Shown one piece after another: positions 17,601-26,040 of a DNA stretch of 64,000 nt. Within the stretch, counting starts at the first letter, position 1. Every line of letters begins with the position of its first letter. The notes beneath the pieces are model-generated. The model was not told the DNA's origin and did not search any database. It worked only from the letters and a program-made list of their open reading frames with translations. Source of the stretch: Kribbella sp. NBC_01245 (lineage in GTDB: Bacteria > Actinomycetota > Actinomycetes > Propionibacteriales > Kribbellaceae); contig NZ_CP108487.1 in the NCBI RefSeq assembly GCF_036226525.1, positions 2,418,001 to 2,482,000 on the forward strand. Reading direction: 5' to 3'. The translations under genes were made by a program, and so were the position numbers.

Positions 17601-18155
17601 CGCGCCGAAGATGTCCCGGAACTCCGCGGCCGCCGCGACGGCCTCCTTGTACTGCCCGAGGCGCAGCCGGGTCTGGACCTCGCCACCGGGACAGCCCGTG
17701 GTCGCGATCAGCCCATCGCCGTACGTCTGGAGCAGCTCGCGGTCCATCCGGGGTTTGAAGTAGTACCCCTCGAGGCTGGCGAGCGACGCCATCCGGAAGA
17801 GGTTGTGCATGCCGTTCGTGTTCTTGGCGAGCAGCGTCATGTGGGTATACGAACCACCACCCGAGACGTCGTCGCTGCTGTTACCGCCCTCGCTCCATTT
17901 CACCCGGCGGCGCTCGGTGCGGTGCGTCTGCGGGGTGAGGTAGGCCTCGACGCCGATGATCGGCTTCACGTCGTACTTCTGCGCGGTCTTCCAGAACTCA
18001 TAGGCCCCGAAGACGAAGCCGTGGTCGGTGGTCGCGAGGCCGGGCATGCCCATCTGCTCGGCGGTCTTGAAGAGCTCGTTGATCCGTGCGGCGCCGTCCA
18101 GCATGGAGTACTCGGTGTGGTTGTGCAGATGCACGAAACTGTCGGCGGACGGCAT
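14613..18155 (-). CDS. dnaE: DNA polymerase III subunit alpha DnaE
   Basis: This is the replicative polymerase catalytic subunit, 1180 residues, of the DnaE1 type. It has an N-terminal PHP domain (FVHLHNHTEYSMLDGA), polymerase motif MPDFDIDFDDRRRPEV near residue 415 with catalytic aspartates, the conserved GPGRGSGAGSM region near residue 375, a helix-hairpin-helix region around LPPDVNESD, and an OB fold with VTIGGLVTSVQRKVNKRG. The ATG at 18155 gives the normal MPSADSFVHLH start. The PHP metal ligands are largely intact, consistent with a proofreading-capable PHP domain as in other actinobacteria (family knowledge). Confidence 0.97.
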   Translation of the reverse strand: MPSADSFVHLHNHTEYSMLDGAARINELFKTAEQMGMPGLATTDHGFVFGAYEFWKTAQKYDVKPIIGVEAYLTPQTHRTERRRVKWSEGGNSSDDVSGGGSYTHMTLLAKNTNGMHNLFRMASLASLEGYYFKPRMDRELLQTYGDGLIATTGCPGGEVQTRLRLGQYKEAVAAAAEFRDIFGAENFYCELMDHGLPVEKVVQTDLLKLAKDLGLPLLATNDLHYTHPGDSVAHAALLCVQSGSTLSDPKRFKFDADEFYLKPADAMRELFRDHPEACDNTLLIAERCNVTFTEGEGRFMPRFPCPEGHNEESWFVSEVETGLHKRYPAGVPDHVRKQAEYEIEVIVSKGYAGYFLVVADFINWAKDQGIRVGPGRGSGAGSMCAYAMRITDLDPLRHGLIFERFLNPERMSMPDFDIDFDDRRRPEVIRYVTEKYGDDRVAMIVTYGTIKAKQAIKDAGRVLDYPFAMGDRITKAMPPAVMGKDIPLSGIFDSAHKRYSEATEFRALYESDADVRKIVDTARGLENLKRQWGVHAAGVIMSSEPLIDLIPIMRREQDGQIITQFDYPSCETLGLVKMDFLGLRNLTIMDDAVKNVEAAHGIELDLDALGETLDDAKTYELLGRGDTLGVFQFDGGPMRALLRLMKPDNFEDISAVGALYRPGPMGANSHTNYALRKNNQQEISYPHDELAVALEPILGTTYGLIVYQEQVMEIAQKLGGYTLGKADLLRRAMGKKKREVLDAEYVGFSEGMKANGFSEKSIKALWDVLVPFSDYAFNKAHSAAYGLVSYWTAYLKANYPAEYMAAVLTSVKDDKDKMAIYLNECRRMGIKVLPPDVNESDSNFTPVGTDIRFGLSGIRNVGVNVVAEIVSARESEGRFTDFVDFIDKVPLPVCNKRVIESLAKAGSFDSMNHARRAVVAVHEQAVDEAIDLKRNEAHGQFDLFSMGDDDSGEGGSRLTVTVPEIEEWDKATKLAHERDMLGLYVSDHPLFGVEHVLTNGTDCTIGQLLADEERPDGTQVTIGGLVTSVQRKVNKRGDIYAIVTLEDLEGSIEVMMFSSAYQLAAHVLVNDAIILMKGRIRRRDDRVELSGSDVTVPDLTEGPSGPVVISMPVNRCTPPVVEQLREVLSAHPGMTEVQLRLQARQKTTVMRIGDRFRVTPTPSLMADLKALLGPHCLAS

Positions 18156-18275
18156 GTCTGAGCAGACCTCCAGGGGACGCCGGTGAGCGGGAAGAACCTC
18201 ACCCTAAACGGCGGCTAGGACAGTTTTTGAATCGCCTCTCCGAGCACCCCGAACACCGCCCGATATCCGGGCGCG

Positions 18276-18884
18276 TCAGACCACCTGACGGGATGAACCG
18301 GTGACCAGGAGCGCCTGGCCGTCGCGGAGAGTTAGGTGCGGTACGCCGGTTCGGCGGTAGAGGTCGACGATCGGGCGGACGAGATCGGTCTCGGGATGTC
18401 CCGGCGAGTCGACATGCGGCACGATCGCCTCGTCGATCAGCCCGAGGCCGTCCCACAGCACCTCGCCGTCAACGTCCGACACGGGGTCACACAGCTCGAG
18501 ACCGCGCAGGCTCGGAGCCAATACGCAGGCGCCCGCGCTGTACCCGGCATAAACGATCGAGTCCGCCTCAAGCGCCGACTTAAGTAGTACGTCGAAACCG
18601 CTGCGAGCAAACGCCGTACGCAGGACGAAAACGTTCCCGCCGCGCACCCACACCCCGTCGTACCCCTGAAGGTCGACAGACGAGCGGAGGTCGAGCTCGA
18701 CGCCGGTCAAACCAAGCCCGGCGAGATCCGCAAGCTCACGCTCGACCATCTCGGCCCGGAGCTCAGCCGGTACGGCGTCCAGGGCGTTCGCGATGACCGC
18801 CACCCGCGCGCGTTCACTCTTGAAGAGCGCGCGCAGGTGTTCGGGATGATCCCCCAGCCGGTACGACGAAAGGTAGAGCCGCAT
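18276..18884 (-). CDS. Peptidase S51 (dipeptidase E-like)
   Basis: The protein has 202 residues, with the class I glutamine amidotransferase-like fold used by aspartyl dipeptidase and cyanophycinase. The nucleophile elbow is GYSAGACVL with Ser as nucleophile, preceded by GVWVRGGNVFVLRTA, where the family has GGN. The conserved His near the C-terminal half lies in PHVDSPGHPE. It probably cleaves small aspartyl peptides in the cytoplasm. It starts four bases after the pseudouridine synthase stop, so it is coexpressed with that gene and lspA. Confidence 0.85.
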   Translation of the reverse strand: MRLYLSSYRLGDHPEHLRALFKSERARVAVIANALDAVPAELRAEMVERELADLAGLGLTGVELDLRSSVDLQGYDGVWVRGGNVFVLRTAFARSGFDVLLKSALEADSIVYAGYSAGACVLAPSLRGLELCDPVSDVDGEVLWDGLGLIDEAIVPHVDSPGHPETDLVRPIVDLYRRTGVPHLTLRDGQALLVTGSSRQVV

Positions 18885-18888
18885 CTGC

Positions 18889-19818
18889 CTAGTAGGCGTC
18901 CGCGAGGGCTTCGAGGGCCTTCTCGATGTCGGACGGATAGGTCGAGCTGTATTCGACGTACTCCCCCGAACCCGGGTGCGTGAACCCGAGGCGCATGGCG
19001 TGCAGCCATTGTCGGGACAGGTTGAGGCGCTCCGCTAGGACCGGGTCGGCGCCGTACTGCGCGTCTCCGCAACACGGATGGCCGACGGCCGCCATGTGCA
19101 CGCGAATCTGGTGGGTCCGGCCCGTTTCGAGGGTGATCTCGAGCAGCGTCGCGAAGCGGAATGCCTCGAGGGTTTCGTAGTGCGTGACGCTGGGCTTACC
19201 ACCGGCGACCACGGCGAACTTGTAGTCGTGGTGGGGATGCCGGTCGATCGGGGCGTCGATGGTGCCGGTGAACGGGTCCGGGTGGCCCTGGACCAGCGCG
19301 TGGTAGATCTTCTTGACCGTGCGGTCCTTGAAGGCCTTCTTGAGCACGGTATAGCTGTGCTCGGTCTTCGCGACCACCATCAGGCCGGAGGTGCCGACGT
19401 CGAGGCGGTGCACGATGCCCTTGCGCTCGGCGGCACCACTGGTCGAGATGGCGAAACCGGCGCCGGCGAGATGGCCGATGACGGTCGGGCCGGTCCAGCC
19501 CGGGGACGGGTGGGCCGCGACTCCGACGGGCTTGTCGACGACCACGATCTCGTCGTCGTCATGCACGATGCGCAGGCCTTCGACCATCTCGGGCACGACC
19601 TGGATCTCGCCCGGAGGCGGCGGGATCTCGACGTCCAGCAGGGAGCCGGCAACGACCCGGGCCGACTTCATCGCGCTGGCGCCGTCGACCTGGACCAGGC
19701 CGGCGTCGATCATCTCGACCGCCTTGGTCCGCGAGAAACCGAACAGGCGGGACAGTGCGGCGTCGAGACGCTCACCAGCCAGACCGTCCGGCACGATCAC
19801 TGTGCGCGAATCACTCAC
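18889..19818 (-). CDS. RluD-family 23S rRNA pseudouridine synthase
   Basis: The protein has 309 residues. It has an N-terminal S4 RNA-binding domain ([20 protein letters not shown]) and a catalytic domain with the signature [19 protein letters not shown], whose Asp performs the isomerisation. The end [20 protein letters not shown] is also typical. Such enzymes modify uridines in helix 69 of 23S rRNA (RluD) or elsewhere (RluC); the exact target is not clear from sequence. Its start overlaps the lspA stop by eight bases, an order (lspA then rluD) conserved widely in bacteria. Confidence 0.92.
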   Translation of the reverse strand: MSDSRTVIVPDGLAGERLDAALSRLFGFSRTKAVEMIDAGLVQVDGASAMKSARVVAGSLLDVEIPPPPGEIQVVPEMVEGLRIVHDDDEIVVVDKPVGVAAHPSPGWTGPTVIGHLAGAGFAISTSGAAERKGIVHRLDVGTSGLMVVAKTEHSYTVLKKAFKDRTVKKIYHALVQGHPDPFTGTIDAPIDRHPHHDYKFAVVAGGKPSVTHYETLEAFRFATLLEITLETGRTHQIRVHMAAVGHPCCGDAQYGADPVLAERLNLSRQWLHAMRLGFTHPGSGEYVEYSSTYPSDIEKALEALADAY

Positions 19819-20506
19819 TGGTTGCCTTCCCTGCTCCGGACGATACTTCCCGGGTGCCGTCTAGCTTGATACCGCGCAATGTCTGCACGATCATCAGGAT
19901 CGCGGCGGTTGTCACGGCCATGTCGGCCACGTTGAAGATCGCCCAATGCGGCAGCTGCAGGAAGTCGACCACATGCCCGTGGAACGGCGACGGCTCGCGG
20001 AAGATCCGGTCGATGATGTTGCCGACGGCACCCCCGAAGAGGAAACCGAAGGCCAGCGCCCAGCCGGTCGAGCCGAGCCGACGGGCCAGGTAGACCACGA
20101 CCAGCGCAACGGTGATCTGGATGACCGCGATCACCGGGGTGTAGTCGCTACCGAGGCTGAAGGCGGCGCCGGGATTGCGGATCAGGTTCAGCCGGAGCAG
20201 CGATCCGATCATGTCGACCGGTTCGCCCGGCTCGAGGTTGTTCAGCGCGAGCACCTTGGTCAGCTGGTCCAGCCCGACCACGGCCAGGCCGATCAGGGCG
20301 AACAGCAGCGGTAGGCGGCGGCCGGCCGTGGGCTCCAAGGCCGGCGGCTCCGAAACCGTGGGCTCCTCGGACGACGACGCAGAACCGGCCGACGAGGTGT
20401 CGGCCGGTTCCGCGTCCTCCGGCTGCGCGCCCGGATCTAGCTCCGGGGCGTCACCGGGACTGGCTTCTGGTGTCTGACTCAGCGGCGTTCTTCGCGTTCT
20501 TTGCAT
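19811..20506 (-). CDS. lspA: Lipoprotein signal peptidase LspA
   Basis: LspA removes signal peptides from prolipoproteins in the membrane after diacylglyceryl transfer. The membrane core has four helices, beginning [20 protein letters not shown]. The catalytic aspartates lie in GNIIDRIF and FNVADMAV, and NPGAAFS is the usual first-loop motif. Unusually, about 65 acidic and Pro/Ser/Glu-rich residues precede the first helix, a cytoplasmic tail not needed for catalysis. The start is uncertain: ATG 20506 lies inside the 3' end of the DksA-like gene, and GTG 20515 is also possible. Confidence 0.92.
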   Translation of the reverse strand: MQRTRRTPLSQTPEASPGDAPELDPGAQPEDAEPADTSSAGSASSSEEPTVSEPPALEPTAGRRLPLLFALIGLAVVGLDQLTKVLALNNLEPGEPVDMIGSLLRLNLIRNPGAAFSLGSDYTPVIAVIQITVALVVVYLARRLGSTGWALAFGFLFGGAVGNIIDRIFREPSPFHGHVVDFLQLPHWAIFNVADMAVTTAAILMIVQTLRGIKLDGTREVSSGAGKATSE

Positions 20507-21231
20507 GACACGCACAGTGTCGCACGCGGGAACGCCTGCAACCGACCCTTGCCGATCGGCTTGCCACAGCTCTCGCAGACCCCGTACGTCCCGTCTGCCA
20601 GCTTCGACAGGGCGTGCTCGATCTGCTCCAGCATGTTGCGCGCGTTGTTCGCCAGGTACATCTCGTTGTCGCGCTCCAAGGTGTTGGAGCCGACGTCGGC
20701 CGGGTCGTTACCGGCGCCGTCGCCACCGTCCCGGAACAGGCCGGCGATCTCCTGCTCGGCCGTGTTCATCTCCTCACGCAGGTGCTTGGCGTCGGCTTCC
20801 AGCTCACCGCGGATCTCGGCGATCTCCGCTGTCGTCCACGGGGCCTCGCTCGCTCCGACAGTGAGTTTGTCCGCTCCCTTGGCAGCTGCCTTGCCGGACG
20901 CCGGGGCCGCTGTCTTGTTCTCGCTAGTCTTCACTGCCACCCTTTTCGTCGGTGTTGCCTGGGCAGATGCCTTCTTGGCAGTTGTCGTGGCCTTGGCGTT
21001 CATGGCCTTAGCGGGGGTCTTGGCCGGCGCTTTCTTGGCCGGGGCCTTCTTAGCCGGGGCTTTCGCGGCCGGAGCCTTGGCGGCTGGGGCCTTGGTGGCC
21101 GCAGTCTTCTTGGCCGGGGCCTTCTTCGCCAGCGTTTTTTTGGCCGTGCCGGTCTCAGCGGATACCGCGGCCTTCTTCTTGACCACGGGCGTGCGTACGG
21201 GGGCGGACTTCTTCGGAGCCGATGTAGCCAT
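20479..21231 (-). CDS. DksA/TraR C4 zinc-finger protein with long Lys/Ala-rich N-terminus
   Basis: The protein has 250 residues from ATG 21231. The first 110 are almost entirely Ala, Lys and Pro with KKAPAKKAPAK-type repeats, resembling histone H1-like tails. The C-terminal half is a DksA/TraR fold: a coiled-coil helix pair (EIRGELEADAKHLREEMNTA) and a four-cysteine zinc finger CESCGKP...CVSC. E. coli DksA enters the RNA polymerase secondary channel; actinobacterial members act differently or bind DNA. The charged tail suggests DNA binding. The longer frame to 21333 lacks support. It overlaps lspA. Confidence 0.85.
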   Translation of the reverse strand: MATSAPKKSAPVRTPVVKKKAAVSAETGTAKKTLAKKAPAKKTAATKAPAAKAPAAKAPAKKAPAKKAPAKTPAKAMNAKATTTAKKASAQATPTKRVAVKTSENKTAAPASGKAAAKGADKLTVGASEAPWTTAEIAEIRGELEADAKHLREEMNTAEQEIAGLFRDGGDGAGNDPADVGSNTLERDNEMYLANNARNMLEQIEHALSKLADGTYGVCESCGKPIGKGRLQAFPRATLCVSCKEREERR

Positions 21232-21435
21232 AGCGACTACCCCCTGCAATCGTCGGGGACTGATGCGGACTGGTCGCAAGAATGTAGGGCACGCACGGTC
21301 CACGTACCAGCCCGACGCGCAGACCGTGGACATACGGTAGTCGGTTCTTCAACCACACTCGATGTTGTTTGCGTCATATGAGACGAGTTGTGACTTCGGG
21401 GAGTGACACAAACGGTTCAACTGTGCTACGCGCTG

Positions 21436-21702
21436 CTAACCGAGCAACTCGCTGAGACGATCCGCTGACGCACCGTCGACTTCGAGTAGTTTGTCCCGGC
21501 TCGTCGCGCCCCGCACCAACGTCACTGCCGACCGCCGTACGCCGAAGGCCGTAGCGACCGCTTCGAGCACGGCGCGAGTCGCCTGCCCCTCGACCGCCCG
21601 GGCGGCAACCGAGACGACCAGCGCGACACCGCCCGGTCCGTCGTACCGGCCGCCGACGCTGGTTCGCGATGTACCCGGCTTCACTCGTACCAAAACCCGC
21701 AT
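21436..21702 (-). CDS. DUF167 (YggU-family) protein
   Basis: The protein has 88 residues and the small alpha/beta DUF167 fold. It opens MRVLVRVKPGTSRTSVGG, with the PG-x-S region near the start, and then has ALVVSVAARAVEGQATRAVL and the third block GVRRSAVTLVRGATSRDKLL, which holds the conserved S-x-x-K. The family is widespread; no biochemical role is proven. It ends 102 bp from the DksA-like gene start region and begins 12 bp after the gene encoded before it on the same strand, so it is probably cotranscribed with that gene. Confidence 0.85.
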   Translation of the reverse strand: MRVLVRVKPGTSRTSVGGRYDGPGGVALVVSVAARAVEGQATRAVLEAVATAFGVRRSAVTLVRGATSRDKLLEVDGASADRLSELLG

Positions 21703-21714
21703 CCCGAAAGTGTC

Positions 21715-22314
21715 TCAGTCCTCCGCGATGGGCCGGCCGTAGTCGACCGCCGCGAGGACTTCCGCGGATGCCGCGGCGCGGAACAGGGCGTCCGGCCGGG
21801 CGCCGAGCGCGTCGTTCACGGTCGAGAAGGCCAAGCGCAGCGCCACGAACACGGTGATCGCGACGACCTCCGCGTCCGTGAATCCGGCCTCCTTCAACTC
21901 CTGTACGTCGCCCTCGCTGGTGCCGTTCGCGTCGCGCGCCACCTTCCGGGCCCAGTTCGCCAGCGCCCGCTCGGACTCGGTCAGACCATCGTCGAGCCCC
22001 TCGATCACCCCGGCCGCGAGGTTGGGATCGGCCTCGAGACCGAGCTTTCGGCCCCAGGCCAGCGAGCAATACGAATCACCCAGCGTCGACGCCGTCGCGA
22101 GGACGAGGATCCCCTTCCGCCGTACGTCGAGGTTCGCGGCCTCGGCGCACTGCGCGAGCAGGCCGAACAACGCTTCGTGCGCGGCCGTCTGGTGCGCCCA
22201 GACACGGGTGATGTTCATGACCTGCCCGAGCTCGTTCACGTCATTTTGGTACATCGCGAGCGTCTCGGGCGAAGGTTCGGCCACGGGCCCGGGCAGGAAT
22301 GCGGTCGCGGTCAT
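21715..22314 (-). CDS. Carboxymuconolactone decarboxylase-like protein
   Basis: The protein has 199 residues and an all-alpha AhpD-like fold with a duplicated helix set. The block KGILVLATASTLGDSYCSLAWG corresponds to the E-x(11)-C-x-x-C-x(3)-H active-site segment of AhpD, but here only one cysteine remains and the histidine is replaced. It is therefore unlikely to be a standard peroxidase. The helix LTESERALANWARKVARDAN and the DVQELKEAGFTDAEVVAITV block are typical of the family. It starts right after the SARP-type regulator stop (three bases), so that regulator and this gene form a unit. Confidence 0.8.
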   Translation of the reverse strand: MTATAFLPGPVAEPSPETLAMYQNDVNELGQVMNITRVWAHQTAAHEALFGLLAQCAEAANLDVRRKGILVLATASTLGDSYCSLAWGRKLGLEADPNLAAGVIEGLDDGLTESERALANWARKVARDANGTSEGDVQELKEAGFTDAEVVAITVFVALRLAFSTVNDALGARPDALFRAAASAEVLAAVDYGRPIAED

Positions 22315-22317
22315 CGG

Positions 22318-24192
22318 CTATCCGTTCAGGAGTTGGGTCAGGACTGGGTTGTCGATATCGGCTGCCATCAACGCGGCCGCGCCGAGCGCCGTACGGTCGC
22401 CTAGTCGGTGCTTGTGCAATTGCGCCCGTACGACCAGCTCGCGCATGTCGCAGCGGGCGGCGAGCGCGTCCAGCCGCGCCAATAACGGCAGAGCGCGGGC
22501 CGGTTCGTCCCGGTCGAGCGCGGTGGTGATCATCGTGTCGAGCACGTGAGCGTGGATCCACTGATAGCGATCCGGCCCACGGTTGGAACGCGTCGCGGCC
22601 TCGCCGAACCACTCGATCGCCCCGCGATGATCCCCGCGCAGGGTGCTGAGCAGGCCGAGCGCCCGCGCGGTCATGCCCTCCCAGCACGGATCGCCGAGTT
22701 GGCACGACTGGACCCACGCCTGCTCGAGATCATCCGCCGCCGCGTCGAGCCGTCCGTCGTACAGGTCGATCTCGGCCCGCAACGCCTCCGGCCAAGGCAG
22801 GAACGCGATCCACCGCTGCTCGTGTGCCAGCTCGATCGACCGCGCGACTACGGCGCCGGCCTGCGCGCGTTCGCCCCGGAGTAGGTGGGCCCGGCCGAGG
22901 ATCGAGAGCGACCAAGCCTGCTGGCGCGAATCGCCTGCCGCGGTAGCCCGGTCGACCGAGTCCTCGAGATGCCGGAAGGCCGCCGGGTAATCGGCCCGGT
23001 CCGAGGCGTTCATCCCCCGCACCCCGAGTACGGCGGCCAGCTCGGCATCGGTCCGCGCGACGGCCTGCGCCTTCGCCAACCAGGCGTCGGCCGTCTTCCG
23101 CCGACCGGCATGGACCTCCACGAAACCGAGCAGCCGGTACGCCGTGACCAAGGCGGCGTCATCCCCGGCCTGAGTGGCGAGGTCGATCGCTTCGTGGAGG
23201 ATGAGCGCGCCTTCCTCATCGCGCCCGCGGACGGAGTGGACGAGTGCGGCGCCTAGTGCCGCGAGCGTCCGTCCGTGCAGGGCGAGATCCTGGCAGCGGG
23301 CCGCCTCGGAAACGGCCCGGCGCAGGCACTCGACCCCGGCGTCGGCCGCGCCTGCCGCGATGGCAGCCCGGCCCGCCTCGAGCTGCCCGACCGCCGAGGC
23401 CCGGCCGCTGGCCAACGGTCCGGGGATCCGCATCTTCCCCCTCATCTCGCTGCTCGCCTCGGTGCTTGTCTTGGTGCTTGTCTTGGTGCCGGCCCCGGTG
23501 CTGGGCCTGGTCAGGGTGGCGGTTGGGGCGTTGGCCGCCTCGTGGAGGGCGAGCGAGGCCTCGATGCCGACCTCGACGCGGAGGATGTCCTGGCAGACGG
23601 CGACCTGCTTGAGCGCGGCATGCCGGTCGCCGGTCTGGGCCAGGCTGCGAACGAGCAGCTCGTGGTTCCCCTCCTCAAGCGGATTGCATGCCACCGCCCG
23701 GCTCGCATACGTCACGGCATCACTCGCCCGGCCGGCGGCGAGCAGCGCGACGGCCTTCTGATGCAGCCGGGCCTCGATCCGGGACGAGACCCGATGCCGC
23801 TCGACCAACAGCCAGGACTCGAACTCCAGGCTCGACGGGAGTTCCAGCCCTTCGAGCAGCTCACCCGTGGCCGAGAGCAGGTCGGCTTCGTCCTGCATGA
23901 CGAGGAGTACGTCGACCGTGAGGTCCTCGCCGAAGTCGGTACTGACCGGATCTCCCCCGAGTACGCCTGGCACGCCGAGCGCCCGGCGCAACTCCGCCAA
24001 GGTCCAGCGCAGCGCGCCGAGCGGGTCCTCCGCGTCCGCGAAGAGCAGATCGGCCAGGTGCCGGCGGCTCGGCGGCCGATCCGCCAGCAGCAGATAGGCC
24101 AGCAGCGCCCAAGCCTTCCGCCCCCGCGGCGGCCGCATCACCTGACCGTCCCGCACGATGGCCGGCGGACCCAGTAAACGAATCGTCACCAT
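22318..24192 (-). CDS. SARP/BTAD-domain transcriptional regulator with TPR region
   Basis: The protein has 624 residues from ATG 24192. It begins with an OmpR-like winged helix (VTIRLLGPPAIVRDGQ, then RKAWALLAYLLLADRPPSRR), followed by a bacterial transcriptional activation domain with FESWLLVERHRVSSRIEARL and NPLEEGNHELLVRSLAQTGD. A low-complexity linker rich in Thr/Ser/Lys (TKTSTKTSTE) then leads to about 330 residues of TPR-like helices. It lacks an NB-ARC ATPase domain. SARP proteins usually activate nearby operons; here the target may be the AhpD-like gene just downstream. Confidence 0.85.
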   Translation of the reverse strand: MVTIRLLGPPAIVRDGQVMRPPRGRKAWALLAYLLLADRPPSRRHLADLLFADAEDPLGALRWTLAELRRALGVPGVLGGDPVSTDFGEDLTVDVLLVMQDEADLLSATGELLEGLELPSSLEFESWLLVERHRVSSRIEARLHQKAVALLAAGRASDAVTYASRAVACNPLEEGNHELLVRSLAQTGDRHAALKQVAVCQDILRVEVGIEASLALHEAANAPTATLTRPSTGAGTKTSTKTSTEASSEMRGKMRIPGPLASGRASAVGQLEAGRAAIAAGAADAGVECLRRAVSEAARCQDLALHGRTLAALGAALVHSVRGRDEEGALILHEAIDLATQAGDDAALVTAYRLLGFVEVHAGRRKTADAWLAKAQAVARTDAELAAVLGVRGMNASDRADYPAAFRHLEDSVDRATAAGDSRQQAWSLSILGRAHLLRGERAQAGAVVARSIELAHEQRWIAFLPWPEALRAEIDLYDGRLDAAADDLEQAWVQSCQLGDPCWEGMTARALGLLSTLRGDHRGAIEWFGEAATRSNRGPDRYQWIHAHVLDTMITTALDRDEPARALPLLARLDALAARCDMRELVVRAQLHKHRLGDRTALGAAALMAADIDNPVLTQLLNG

Positions 24193-24255
24193 GTTTCCAG
24201 CACTCCCCCCGAGCACATTGTGACGCCGATCCCCACTCCCGTCTGCCCCCTCGCC

Positions 24256-24340
24256 GACCTGCCCCTTGCCGACCATTTGGGACCTGCCCCCTGGCGACCT
24301 GCCCCTTGGCTACCTGCCCCTTGGCTACCTGCACCTCGGC
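24256..24340. repeat. 15-bp tandem repeat upstream of the SARP gene
   Basis: Four contiguous 15-bp units (24281-24340) read about acctgccccttggc, and a fifth unit lies at 24256-24270, separated by ten bases. The array sits between the methyltransferase stop and the SARP start, both minus strand. It could be a direct-repeat operator, as SARP regulators bind direct repeats, although those usually have 11- or 22-bp spacing. Confidence 0.75.
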
Positions 24341-24357
24341 GCCGGTCGGGCCGGTCG

Positions 24358-25176
24358 TTAGTGCCGGATGCCTACTGCCTCGAGGTACTCGCCGGGTGCG
24401 TACAGCGTCCCGTCGGTCGCCTTGTTGTACCGAGCTGCCACCTCGGTGAGGTCCGCCGCGAACTGCGCCCGCGGCGTCTCGTCGAGCGTTCCGGCGAGGC
24501 GGGTGATCGGGCCGTAGTACTGCGTGAACCACTCGGAGAAGTGCTCCGGCGAGTGGTAGCAGAACTCGAACGTACGACGCTTGAGCACCGTCCACTCGAC
24601 CTTGTCGCCGAACAGCTCCGCCAAGCGCGCCTCCGTGCCCCACAGCATCGGCGACACCACCCCCGCAGGAGGCGGCGGCGCGTACTTGCCAATCACCTTG
24701 AACATCGCACCGACCAGGCTCTCGGGCGTCCAACTCGCGAGCGCGATCCTGCCGTTCGGACGGGTTACCCGAACGAGCTCGCTCGCGGCCCGGAACTGGT
24801 CCGGCGCGAACATCACGCCAACCGTGCTGAGACTCGCGTCGAACTCATGATCCTCGCAGGGGAGTTCCTCGGCATCGCCCTCAATGAAGGTGACCGGTAG
24901 GTGCTCTGCTTCCGCCCGCTCACGCCCTTGGGCCAGAAGATTTGCCGCGTAATCGACCCCTGTCGCGGTGGCAAACCGCCTAGCTGCAGACAAGGCGACA
25001 TTCCCCTGACCACACGCGACATCGAGAACGTTCTCCCCCGCATGAACCTCCGCCGCCCCGACAAGCCTCTCGGCCATGATCTGCAAGGTGTTACCCACCC
25101 GCGGATAGTCGCCGGTCTCCCAACCCGCGCGCTGCTTGTCCTTGACCGCCTTGAAATCCACGGTGCCAGCTTCCAT
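24358..25176 (-). CDS. Class I SAM-dependent methyltransferase (UbiE-like)
   Basis: The protein has 272 residues from ATG 25176, which has GGGGAG eight bases upstream; ATG 25185 is possible. The Rossmann fold has motif I VLDVACGQGNVALSAA, the acidic motif ATGVDYAANLLAQ, and FIEGDAEELPCEDHEFD with DAEELP as motif II. The motif III region is RVTRPNGRIALASW. The C-terminal half is a substrate cap rich in aromatic residues (FCYHSPEHFSEWFTQYYGP). It resembles UbiE/COQ5-type small-molecule methyltransferases; the substrate is unknown. It stands upstream of the SARP gene in the same direction, after the repeat array. Confidence 0.85.
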   Translation of the reverse strand: MEAGTVDFKAVKDKQRAGWETGDYPRVGNTLQIMAERLVGAAEVHAGENVLDVACGQGNVALSAARRFATATGVDYAANLLAQGRERAEAEHLPVTFIEGDAEELPCEDHEFDASLSTVGVMFAPDQFRAASELVRVTRPNGRIALASWTPESLVGAMFKVIGKYAPPPPAGVVSPMLWGTEARLAELFGDKVEWTVLKRRTFEFCYHSPEHFSEWFTQYYGPITRLAGTLDETPRAQFAADLTEVAARYNKATDGTLYAPGEYLEAVGIRH

Positions 25177-25358
25177 TTCCAGCATCTCCCCTCAATCCCC
25201 CACGACCGCACCCCCGCGGCCTCCCCACAACCTCCCCCACCCCCGTGTGACCCACCGTGTGACGCCCCACCCAACCTGTCAACCCCAAACCCCCACCCAC
25301 CTAGCCCCACCCCGCTCACGCGACGTCCTCTCCCTGCTGCGCAGCCCCCTCCATGGCT

Positions 25359-25447
25359 GCGTTGATTCGTCTGCATCCGCTCGCCCCTTTCTGCGGCGGG
25401 TCCGTTTGGTCGCCTACGTAGGCGGGCGGATTCGGACGAATCAACGC
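25359..25447. repeat. Inverted repeat, family C copy 1
   Basis: Arms of 22 bp (25359-25380 and 25426-25447), gcgttgattcgtctgcatcc-type and its complement, differ at two positions. The loop contains tgcggcgggtcc. The arm resembles family A (gattcgtc...atccgc) but the outer part differs. It lies in the gap between the methyltransferase start and IS30. The first part of that gap, 25177-25358, is C-rich with no gene. Confidence 0.8.
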
Positions 25448-25494
25448 TAATCGCCAGCCCGGTATCACCTTCGAACCGTGCTCTTCGGTGGGCA

Positions 25495-25630
25495 CTCGTC
25501 CCCCTGAGTTCTTCCGAATTGTCAGGTGAACCCGGCCCGCGTCAAGGGCTCCATCGGCTACCGCCGACGCTAACGCGCCCTTGACCCGACCCGGGTCCAC
25601 CAAGTGCGGCGGGCTATTCAGGGGGACGAG
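25495..25630. repeat. Nested inverted repeat, family B copy 1
   Basis: The outer stem is ctcgtccccctga paired with tcagggggacgag (13 bp). An inner stem pairs about gcgtcaaggg with cccttgac plus flanking bases, and there is an apical hairpin around catcggctaccgccgacg. The outer stem differs from other copies by ctcg for cccg on the left and cgag for cggg on the right, a compensated change. Similarity to other copies extends about 17-20 bp beyond each end. Confidence 0.85.
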
Positions 25631-25680
25631 CGAAGTATGACCGCCTGCATCACGCCTCCCCATTCACAAATAGCCACCTA

Positions 25681-25965
25681 ATTCCGTTCACGATTGGCCG
25701 GCTGATTCCGTTCGCGATGACCGACCGATTCCATTCACGGATGGCCGGCCAACGCCGTTCGCGGATTGCCGAGCGGTGCGGTCCTCGATGGCCGGGCGCT
25801 GCCCTTCACGAACGCCCGGGGTGACGCCACGCACGATTGGCCGGGCGATGCCGTCCGGTGGCGAGTGGCGCAATCCTCAGTGGTCGGGTGCCGCCGTGCA
25901 CGGACGCCAGGGTGGTGCCGCGCTCGGTGGCCGGGTGGTGCCGTGTTCGGGTGGCGGGTTGGCGC
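25681..25965. repeat. Degenerate 24-bp tandem repeat, about 12 units
   Basis: Units such as attccgttcacgattggccg followed by gctg recur every 23-24 bp from 25681, drifting along the array to tgccgtgttcgggtggcggg. The shared pattern is about tgCCGTtCaCGgttGGCCGGg. No gene was found in the 25631-26040 stretch besides this array. It ends shortly before the palindrome that holds IS30. Confidence 0.75.
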
Positions 25966-26040
25966 GGAATGCTCTTGCCTGGCGAGGGGTAGCCATCGTG
26001 CGGGTGGCTTACCACCCCGGGTTGGCGGTTTCGAGGGGTC

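Noticed and set aside
14760..18161. Very long open frame of 1133 codons on the plus strand opposite dnaE
   Set aside because: It is the antisense shadow typical of high-GC coding DNA. DnaE on the other strand has clear domain motifs, and the plus frame is rich in Val, Arg, Asp and His without family features.
25316..25663. Open frames through family B repeats with the repeated peptide RVKGALASAVADG
   Set aside because: Same reason: the conserved peptide reflects conserved DNA structure. The frames lack starts with ribosome sites and extend through stems and loops.
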